Below, piece after piece: positions 37,080 through 48,800 of a stretch of 64,000 nt of DNA. A model generated the notes under the pieces. That model was not told the origin of the DNA. It did no database searches and saw nothing but the letters and a program-made list of their open reading frames with translations. The DNA is from Auanema rhodensis (lineage: Eukaryota > Nematoda > Chromadorea > Rhabditida > Rhabditidae), in the NCBI GenBank assembly GCA_964057225.1, contig OZ059899.1:11904001-11968000 (forward strand), read 5' to 3'. Position 1 is the stretch's first letter. Each line of letters opens with the position of its first letter. Made by a program: the position numbers and the translations under genes.

Positions 37080-40000
37080 ATGGAAGCTTCAATAGCTATT
37101 ATTCAACATTCTGCAACATATCGTAATAATCATTTCCCAACGTCACCCCAAGATTATGACATCATTGTATTAGATGAACCGTCACGTCCAAGTACAAGTT
37201 ATCAAAAAAATATAACAGAGTCAAATGTATATATTATATTTTAATTTATTAATTTATTAATTAATTTTAAAGCATTATATAACAAAAAGAAGAACTGTTG
37301 GTAGTATTATGAAATTACCCTATGTTATAACTTCCGATAATGATACTAGTTTATCTGAATCTGTACTTCAAGCTGTTTATTCAAAAACTAGGTTAGAATA
37401 TTCCTTTCCTTGATTTTAATAATGTTTTCTACTCAAGATTACAAATGAATCGAGCTGTTCCTGTTCCATTATTTGATGATCGTTCTAAACAAAATATTGT
37501 TAAGCGTTCTTCCATCAATTTAAAAGTTGGTACTATTCTTATGTGTGTACCTGTTCCTTCAAAAGGTTTTCTGTTTTTAAAACTGTTTCTTATCAATATT
37601 TATAGAACGTTTCAACTATCCTTATGGCCGTCCTGAAAATTTAGCTCGTTTAGTTCATTATTCTTTGAATTTCCCTGAACTTTTGGATGTTCAAACACGT
37701 CACATGATCATTCGTTTTGAGGAGTAAGTTTTCAATCTAAATCGATTTCTAGATTCAATCATGAATATTAGAAATTCCAAGATTTGACATGTGTAATCAA
37801 TAAACTGTTTAGATGGTTAGGACATGCACAACTATCGAGTAATCTCTTCCTTCCCTCATTATTCTCCGTTCCTCCAGCCAGACTTCGTATCTTATGTTGT
37901 GTTCATAATCCAGCATTTGTTTGTGAAAATTATAATGGATGTATCAATGATAAACGAAGGTATATCATATATCATTTTTCTTCAAAAAAGCTTTTAAAAT
38001 ATTTTTTTTCTCAGGGGAAAAATGGAAAACTCTCGTAACATTAGTGTATCATTTGATTTAGATGATAAAGTTCGTATCGGAAATTTAGCGAGAGTTAAGT
38101 TAATATCATATAATAAATATAATACATTAATTATGAATCCATTATTTGGTCTTCAAATATCAAATGTTGAAAAAGTAAGTTAATCAATAAATCTATATGA
38201 ATAGTTTATATTTTATGTTTTTATTATTATAGAATATTCCAAATTATTTTGTTTTGGGATCAGATAATCACAAAGATGAAGCAAATACTGCAAATTCGTT
38301 AGTAAAATCTGATGAAAAAACTGATTTTGCCCTTCGTTATCCATTACATTATGCTGCACTGAAGGATGATATTGATTCGATTAAGTATTTCATATATTTC
38401 TTTTAATTTTTATTTAAAAAATTATTTTTGAAGGCATTTAATTCAACGTGGACATGATGTTAATGAACGTGATCGTGATTTATGGACTCCATTACATTAT
38501 GCTTGTTTCTATCGCCAAATAAGAGCTACAGATGCTCTGCTTACTGGAGCCCGAGCTGATGTAAGTATATCAATCTTTCTAGTTTATCTGAATATTATCT
38601 TATGCAACCGTTCTAACACTGAACTATTTTCTGAAAATCAAGCCAACTATTTTGGAAAAAGTTCACGTGAAACTTGATTTTTTTATGCTAATTAGTCATT
38701 ATATTGATTAAAGGTTAATGTGCGGAATAAAGGAGGTTCAACAGCACTTCATATGGCTGCCATAAACGGAAATGAATATCTTATCGAACTATTACTGAGT
38801 CATCCGAAGCTCGATGTTGTAGGTTTTTCTTTTTAAAAATATTTATTAATCTTAGTTATTATAATATACATATTATCATCACAGTATAAAATACGATAAA
38901 AGGCAAGATAAATTATAATTAATTATTTTTATAGCCTAGGGGCTATCTTTTTTTTTTTGTTCGCAAGAGCTTAGAAGACAAATTAAAATGATAACGGGCT
39001 TACTGAGAATGAACTCATAGATGAACATGAAAAAGTGTGAAAAGTTGTTTATTTTAGAACATTATGAATAATGAAGGACGTACGGCATATGACTTGTGTG
39101 CTGCCGATCCAAAGCCAGCTTATCAGACTTGTGCTTTTCTACTTCGAGAAGTAGCTGTACCAAAAAAAATTCAGGTTCGTAAATCTTCTTATTAAATTAA
39201 TTTAGATTGATGCTTTTCTTTAAATTAATCTTTTGACTTCTTTGCGTCACAGGTTGATTTAATCAATGGCGGTACTTTGATGGTACTACTGTCACATGGC
39301 CGAGAAACAACTGCTGGGAGTATTCTTAAACAAATTGCCATCGAGTTCGAAATCGATGCATCGGCTTTATCAGTCTTTGGATTATGGATATATTCAGATA
39401 ATCTTAGTCAGTTTCTAATAATTTATAAGAAAAGCACAGTTGAAACTTAAGGTGTTCAATTACGGCCAGATATGAAAGTTTGGCCAAAAATAAAGAATTG
39501 GCCACAGTCAGTTGTTGAATACTCAGATGGTGTTCTAAAAGAAAATGAGCAAGGAAAACTAATATTTCGAAGAAATGCACATGCTAGTCAGGATAATGAA
39601 CATGAGGTAAGTGATTGAGCTTTCAAAAAAAAGTTGAAAAAATCTTGTTCCCTTTATAAAAACTTAATTAACTCTAACTTGACTAGACTAGATAATTTTA
39701 AAACAAAGCAAAAAACATTGACCGGACATATGTTAACCCACTATGAGCAAAATGAAAATAATAATAAAATGAAAGCTCACAAATAATCTTTCGTTCTTTT
39801 TTCTTTTTCTTTTAATTTTTAAAATATAATGTTTCGAAGAAAAAAGGCAATTGAAAGCGATGTGATTAGAAAATTATAGCTTTTCGATGTATGATTGATA
39901 CAATCTCCATTTGGACATGCTTCACTGCAAACCTGTAAATAATATAAACTCAGTTTCTTTTTCGTTTGGGGACCAATTAACCTCCACAAATACAACAGCG

Positions 40001-43000
40001 CTTTCTCTTGGCTTCGATATATCACTACCAAAATCTGTATCCCGATTGATAAGATGACGACGAACCTATAGAATTTTAATAATTTTAAAGAATTTTCTAT
40101 GAAAGTACAACCTTTCGCTGAATAATTTTCGAATTATAAATGGTACATCCAGTAGCATCTTCTGGTCCACCACATTTTCTCTCCGTAACTGTTCGAACTG
40201 AAAATTAAAAAATAATTTTGTTTACATATGATTAGTTATATGATGACATGGTATCCTACAATTAAATATAATTATGTTTCTCTTCATATTCTATTGTATA
40301 AATAGAATATGCTTGTCACATCTTCTTTTCCTTATTGTCTAATTTCTTATAAGATTTATAAGTATTAATTAGTATATATGTAAAGGCTATTATATGTGTC
40401 GGGACGTTAAATATCCCCCTCTGTGACGACCCGACATCTTTCTTTAACATATACAACAGTAGCATACACATGTATGAACACTAACTAACTATTTCCCTAT
40501 TAGTTGAGGTCATTGACAGCATTGTTGGCATTAAGCCAGAATATTTTCAAAATATATCAAAATATTTGTTCTCATGAGACATATCATATAATCATTTGTG
40601 CAAGACAATGATGGATTTTAATTATATCATATAGTTAATCTCTAGAGATCATGTACATATCGTTGATACATATCTATCTATGTATATATTTCTTTTTCTA
40701 AACCTTTGTATTTCTCAGCTAAAGCGTTTGATAACTAAAAAGAAAAGTTTTACCTGATGCTCCACCATTACGATACCAACTAACAATACAATGAGTATGG
40801 CTTGAATTCTGGCATTTAGTTGGAACTATAGCTCCTTGTTGGCAAGCTTCAACATGTTTCTCGTGTTCTTCCTCGGAATACCAACCACTATGTTTATCAC
40901 ATTGAATACAATGTAATGAATTTGCTAAAACAGTAATCATCATCATTCAAACAAAAAGTTTTTTTTGAATATTTAGTAGCATACGTACGCAGTTGTGTGA
41001 TTAGGCTTTGTTATTGAAATTCTACGCAGGTGGCCTGCACTAAGATTTTTGGAAGAAAAAGTTAAAAGAATATAGGACATATGTTCATTTGCGCTAAATT
41101 CTTTGTTTTTTTTATTTCAAAATTATAAAAACATAATTACTAATCGACATTCTTACCGTAATGTATAATACAGACGATTAGAAAAAGGAATAATTTCATT
41201 CTTACTAAGAAGATTAGAAAAGACGAAAAGTTGAATTGAATTCCAAATGAGAGTTTGATCTGAAATGAAAATGTTTTTTTTTGTGGAAAAACTTGAATAA
41301 GATGTAAAATAAATCATCAAGAATATAATATAATTACGAAATAATATTTAATAACTATTTAAGATGAATCAATTTTGCCAATCATTGCTATATCATGAGG
41401 CTGAACAACACTTCTTGTCTGGAGGACTTCCCGCTCTTCCTGAGAAGACTATTCTCAAGCTGTCAGCTATATTAGCTCGAATACTATATGGAGATATGAC
41501 GAAAACAATGTAAGATTTTTTCAAATTTTATACAAAAAATATGCGAAAAAGCTGAAAACCGACTGTAGCGAATAGAGAAATATAGAGAATAGCTGGTGAA
41601 TATTGAGATTAGTGGGATGTAATATGATCAGAGCTCAAGAGAAATGTTCACGAATGGCCTTTTTGAGGTGAGAGGTAAATCAATGCAGATGGTAGGATTA
41701 TGATGAAAAAAGAGTAAAAGAATTGGAATAAAAGAAGATAAATGAAGTGGACATAGAAATTGTTTGAAAAATGAATATTAAAAGTGAATATATGTACATA
41801 GATAGAAGGGGAGGGATGAATGGACAATATAATGAGTGTAGGAGGAGAGGAAGGAGGTTAAAATGAAGAAAAGAGGCGGGCAGATTAGAAAAAAATAGAA
41901 TTTTTGTCATCTTCACTCAGACAAAACATGAACGAATGATTAAAGAAGGAAGAGAAATAAAAATAAAACGAAACAGCTTCTGGTAAAAGGTAGTTGATTG
42001 GCTAGTTGAACACTGGGTCAACGGGGCAAAAATTAGCTTAAAAATGAAAATTAGACGAAGCTTGTCCACTTAACTACATGTACTGCTTAAATGAAAAAAA
42101 AGCTTAAACATTTGTACTCATCGTTTAAGTTAAAAAGCTTTTCTTTTTGTTTTTTCGACAAAAAAAAAAGAAAAATAAAGGAAAAAACTCAATTGTGGTG
42201 GTCTGCATAGCAGTAGTTATTAGCATGGGCTAGCAGAGCAAGCATCATCATCATCATAGCCTCATCATCATCAACATGCTGTAGCTTTAGCTTTCATGTT
42301 GGAGCTCTCATTGCAATTTTGCTTTTGATTTTACTGATACTATTGAATGAGAATGTCGAAACATGTAGTATCGTGTGTTAGCGCATAAGTTAATTAAAAC
42401 GTGAATATATTTACTTGAAAGGATCTGATGGTCAATCCGTCTTTTGAATTATTCTATTGGCTACTCATCCAAATATCTCTTCATCCATCTCTCTAGTCCT
42501 CTCTCTCTTTCTCTCCCTCTCTCTTTTAACTCTCGTATAGAATTATCTATAAAAATGAGTCGAATCATATAGTAAAAGTAAAATTGAAATATCATAGATA
42601 TATATTTGTATATAAAAAAATAAAAAAGACCAAAAGTGACTGCAATCCTATGATGCTTCACATGCATGCAACCGCTCACTTCGACTAAAATATCCCAAAT
42701 GAAATAGCAAAGGATGTTACACGTGAAATAACGTGAGTTATTGCTATTATATGATAATTTGGATTAAACTTTAATGACGCAAATCAAAATATTTCTAAAT
42801 GTATGCTCAGCTGTCAATTCGAATTATAATATACAGGTCATGAAGCATAATTAAGAAATTATTGTATTAAACATATAAAAAAACGAATGAAAGTAGATTT
42901 TTTATGCTAAGTTTACACAAAATACTGAAAGGATTACGAGATGCTCAAAATAAGGTTTTCGGATGTTTCTATACCAACTCTTGCAACCCCATGAGCTCTT

Positions 43001-44313
43001 CAGTTGCGCACTATGACATGCAACGGATTCTTGCCGCCAAATAGGAAAATCGGCTTATCTAGAGCGAAGCGTAAAAAGATGTTAGATATAAAGCTCAAAT
43101 TTTGAATTGAAAATGAAGATTCTGAAAGAAAAAAAATCTCAGTTTATCCGTCAAAGTTTTTCTTCAAATTGTTGAAACTTGAAGGAAGAATGATTGTAAT
43201 TTCTGCTGATATATTGAGAAAATCAGAAGCAGAACCAAATCTGTTGAACATAGGATTATAAGCTTAAAGTATCATCTCACGGGAATATGTATGATCAGAT
43301 ACATCTTGATGAAGTTTAGCGTCTAAAACCTGATAAAGCTTGAACTAAGGAAGAATGAAAAAGACAACAAGTTGGGTTATATATAGGAAAAGTGCTCCAA
43401 GAAAGTACCTTTGAAAACAGTCATTACACAGAGAAAAACTAAAAAAAGAAAGAAATAGAGTAAGAAACTAGAAGAAATAGAGGGAAAGAGAAAGAACAGA
43501 AGAGAATGAACGGAAAATCATAAAACAAGAAAGCTATCAGCAGATATTTCCATTAATAGCTTACTTCCTTTTATGAATAAAGCAGTCTGTTCAAAAGCAC
43601 ATTAGAACGACATGTCAAGTTCTCTTCACAATGCTATAAACTATATATTCTATATATTTAAAAAATTGTAGAAATCATATATTAAACAAAAGTATCGTTT
43701 TGGTTTTCTGTGTAAGACCATATTTAAATGTATCTTGATGGTTCTTATACATAACCACGATAAAGCTTATAAGAATTGTTTATGTTCTATTCCATGAAGG
43801 TAATGAGCATGGGAGGTATGGTTTGTATAGAAGTCTAATTAAACATATGTACATATATCCCAATAATAAATGGATATTGTTTATAAATATAAACAGATAA
43901 ACAAAATTTTGAGGAAATATAAGAAGATAAAGAAATGAAATTCGGATTGATTTAGAGATATTATAAAGAATAGTAGCAAAAGGTAAAGAGAAGCCTAATA
44001 CCATGTTCTCCAATAAAATCTCATCGACCCTTACTCCTTTAATCTCTCTTTCAGTCTCATTCTCTCTTTCTTAGTCAATGTCTTTCTATCCAGTCTTCTA
44101 TCTCTTTCTCTATTTCTATTTCTCAGATTAATCTGGTCAATCCTGGCCAAATAGTCAATGTAGACAGCCTTAAAGCATTATAAGGTAAAATGTGTCAGAT
44201 ATAAAGGAAAAAGTATGTAAGGAAGTAAGCGGATTGAATAAGCATCTCATAATAAGGATTAGAAACCATCATTACCCTGGTTTATTAATTAGCATATATC
44301 AATAGACTCACAC

Positions 44314-44352
<39 letters not shown>

Positions 44353-44632
44353 TTTTCTCTTTCCCTCTCTATCTGTCTCTCCATTTTTCTTACTTTCTAG
44401 GTTACTCAGGATGACTAACCTAACACATCCTTAGGGGTCAAACGGATGAGGTTGAAAGCTCATGGAAAATCCAATGTTTATAAAAGGTTGTCTGCTGCTC
44501 TGCTTTAGCCCTGCATTCACACCTCCCATAGGGGTAATGGTATGATGATGAGGGTCAAAGACAACATTGGTTTAGATGAGGGAATAGAGGGCAAGGAGGC
44601 AGGTGTCATCATCTCCTATAACAAACTATTCT

Positions 44633-44688
<56 letters not shown>

Positions 44689-45371
44689 TCCTCTTTCTCT
44701 CTCTCCCATTCAAACTCAGCTTATATGGAATATTACCAGCCGTATCAAATATTAGACTACCGAAATTAGCATATTCTAATTTGGTGTCAGATTGATCTAT
44801 CTATCAGAAAATTTTGAAATATAGAGATCTACATGTATACGGATATTCAAGGTATAATGAAATGTTTTTATGTGAAAATTTATGGGAAAAAAACTCAAAA
44901 TGGAAAGATGAGAGAATCGGATTGGTTAGAAAATATGAAAGGTGTGAATTGAAAGATCATTATTGACAGGATAGAAAGAACAAATATTTTTTGAAGAAAT
45001 CAAATAATGAAATACATGAAGAAGACATTATGAATATTCTTAAGATTTCTTTATTGAAACATTTGAATATGTCATCTATGTGACAATATACTTCTTTCTT
45101 TTATTTAAATTTCAATATATTTACAGAATATTTTTATTTAATTTGAATAAATATTCGAAAATCTGTCATAATCTCTAATCAAATAGAGAATATTGATCAG
45201 CTAGTTTCTTTCAATTTCACGCTGAATCTAAGTATCGGTTTGTTTCATTTAAATTCTGAATGCCAAGTTGAACGGTTGTTCTTAGAAATACGAAAGCATC
45301 CCGTTTTCTATTTCGAAAGCCCAATGAAATTAAGACACATTCTAGGATTTGAACTCTTAGTTACTTATACA

Positions 45372-45415
<44 letters not shown>

Positions 45416-45834
45416 AAATATATGTATATTGTGTTCCATTTATGGTTATAGATTACATGGAAAATGAATTGTGAATTTAAGAATATGACTATGAACGAGG
45501 GAGAATGAGAGTGCAAGGAAGTATGAGAAGGAACGGATAGGGAAGCTTGTAAAAAGAGTAGCTGAAACAGAGAGAATGAGAACTAGAGAGAGAAAAGGGA
45601 AGGGAGACTAATTATATGTTTGGGCTTGTCATATTGTTCCTCATCGTTGTCTTTTCCTTTCTTGATGACAAACCGTCGTCACAAAGCTTCATGAAGATGT
45701 GTGAATGTATTTGTAATTAAATAAATTAATAAGTTTTTAAGTTAGAAGAAATTGAAACAGTAAAATCTTATGATAATGATCTTAATATATCAAGATCAAT
45801 TGAAAGCAGTAAAGAGAGAGAGAGAGAATAAGAA

Positions 45835-45885
<51 letters not shown>

Positions 45886-48800
45886 GAGAAAGAGAGGGAG
45901 AATTGATGGTGGATGTGTGTGAGAGGTGAATAAGAGGTTGAGATTGAAGAATTCGTTAGTATGTGACACATCTGTCATATGTCTCTGTATAATATATAAT
46001 GGTAATGGTTAGAATACAGAAGATAGAAAACCAGTAAAAATGGATTTTAATGATCATCAGGTGGCCATTCGAATGTCTGTTTTTAGACTGAAAAGAACAA
46101 AATGAAATATAAAATTTACGGTATGTCTATGAAAGACTTTGAAAAAGTTTCAAAGTAAAAGAAAAATATTAATTTAAAGAAAAAATGTTTACAAAGTTGG
46201 TAAAAGCGGAAGAACCTAGACATCTTACTTACTTGAATGTCCGATAATAAGTTTGAAGTTGGAAGGATAGGAGGAGTTTAGATGGATGATAGACTGAACG
46301 TTGCCAACACGTGCATAAGAGAGAAGAGAGAGAGATATGACTGGAAGGATAGATGAATAGAAAAGCCTAAATAAAGTAAATGGAAAGAAGATATAAGTAT
46401 GTATATGGTTGTTGAACAAGATGAGAAAATAAAATTTTAATAATTTTTCTTGAAAATTAAATAAATTTTTATGAGAAAATGAGTATAAGTGGATAGTATG
46501 TGAAGGAGATAGAATAGATAGAAAGGATAAGATCATATAGTATAATAATGAAAATATACTATATGAATATGTAAAGAACAACCGTTCAATTTGATAATAA
46601 TATCAAAAAATAAATTTTAAAAGATTGACGTGACTGTTCACGTAAATTTGATTCAAATGAAATGAAGAAGATCTTAATGAGATTTGAAGAGATAAAGATG
46701 AAATAAAGTATTATTGACTTTGCACGGAGCCAGGCCTGAAAAGCCACTCCAAAACATTTTCTAAGAAGCACAATCATTAGAAAGTAGATGTTGATGATGA
46801 TGTTGATGATGATGTAGTAAAAAGTCCAATAAGTGCATGTATTCATTGTATAAGTTAGTAAGAGTAAAATAATTATAATATTATCACAATAGAAATTATT
46901 GTAAAAACAGCATTATCTAACGTTTTCAAGTTTTTACGAATCGTATGGCTTAATGCATGCCATAATCTTCGTTTCTTCAGCTAATTCAAGACTTTTTTTG
47001 TGAAAATCTTTAAGACAAATTATTTGAAATGAAGGAAAATGTATTGCTGTGAACTAATTCTGTATCCAATTACTTTCTTTAGTTGAAAAAGAAGAGTTTG
47101 GGGGCAAAAAGAATGAAAACGAAGAGTATATAAGGCTCACTAAAGGCTGAAAACTATTTATTTTTCTTCTGTTCAACAAAGAGAGATCAAAGAATAGAAT
47201 CTGCATTATACTTCTTAATATCAAAATTGAGAAAAACGGGAAAAACTTGGGTTAACTAGAGGAATTTAAAGAAATTCCTATGAATACCACAACTATGCTC
47301 CAACAGTGGCTTGGGTTCAAAAGCTTAGAATCGGATGTTGCTTTCAAATTTCATGTATAAAAGGAATTGCTTTTTGGATGAAAGCTGCCGACAGATCTTT
47401 CAGATGAGTCCACGTCTCTCTCTTCTCGCTTAGACAGATGAATAAGTGAGCGAGTGAGAGAAAAAGAGAGGCAGGGAAAAAGAGAAAGAGGGAAATAGGT
47501 TAAAATCCAAAAGAGAAAAAAGAGAGAGAGAGGCAAAAAGAGAGAGAGAGAAACTTAACTGGAGGGATCAACTCAACTTTCTAGAGAAGAATTTCTCTTG
47601 TATGTACGTCGTTCATCTTTGTAATTCCTTTCGTCAACGTAAAAATGTAAAAATAGCCAAAAATTGAAAAAAGTTTATAAGAATGGAAGGATTAGATAGA
47701 CATTTGTCAACACACTAACTATTAAAATGAAATATTCGTTTAGTTTACTATAGCAAATTGAGATGAGAAATGATAAATGATGATGGTTATGACTCGGGAC
47801 AAAGCCGAGAAACGTTTTCGAGAATTTGTAAAGGGTTAAGAAGTTCAATACCGTTAAAACCTTGCAAGAAAATAGAAAGATATTCCAATCTCTTTGAGGA
47901 ATGGCAGCCTAAGAGACTGGGAGGAATGGCAGAACGAAAGGATAGAGAACAGAAGGTATTGGTGCATGGGAGGACCTGGGGTACTTCTTCAGCTGTGGTC
48001 AATTTCAGGACAACACATGTTGCCAAACAGGTTGTGAATGCTGGTGAATTCGCAATTAAGTCCTTCTGATGACAAGCCTGGTCATAGAGAATGAGTCTTG
48101 AAAATGCTCTCATTGAAATCATAGATGTAGTTAGCTTTCAATGCTCAACATAGCTTTTTCAGCTGGAAATAAGTTTTAATTTGAGGCTTAAAAGAAACTT
48201 TTCCTGCTTAAACAGTAATTTGTCAGAAATCTGCTTTCATGTCTGTCTGCTTCTCTACCTTTCTCTTCTAGTTCCTCGTTTTCTCGATCTCTCATTGTCT
48301 TCGAAATGCTCAAATTATAATATTGTAAATAGAATTTGAAGTTTAAATATTTATTGAAAATCATTTATTACATATAGTAATTGAAGCGTGATTGAACACG
48401 TGAACCTGAAGGCTTTAAAGAGCAGTCGTCCGGAATTTCGATCTGACCGCATCACAGCCGGAAAAGGTTGGCCGGAAATGCCCCTAGGGCATTAAGTTTG
48501 TTCATGCTGACTGACCTACGAGCTTTCTCTCTCTCTCTTCCTCTTTCTTTCTTTTTTTCTCTCTTTCTCTCTCGCTTTCTCTCTATCTCTAGCTTTCGTC
48601 TTTGCTTGTTGCTGTGCATCAGAATCGTTCGCACTTGAGGTTATTTGACTATGTGGTAGCTTAAACCACCCCGAGAGAACAATAAAAGACCATATATGGT
48701 AAATTGCCATCAATGGAACATATAACAAAGTCTAAAGAGCCAGATGAAAGACATAGAATAATGAACGATAGGCTCTTTCTGATGCTTGGAGACATCAATG

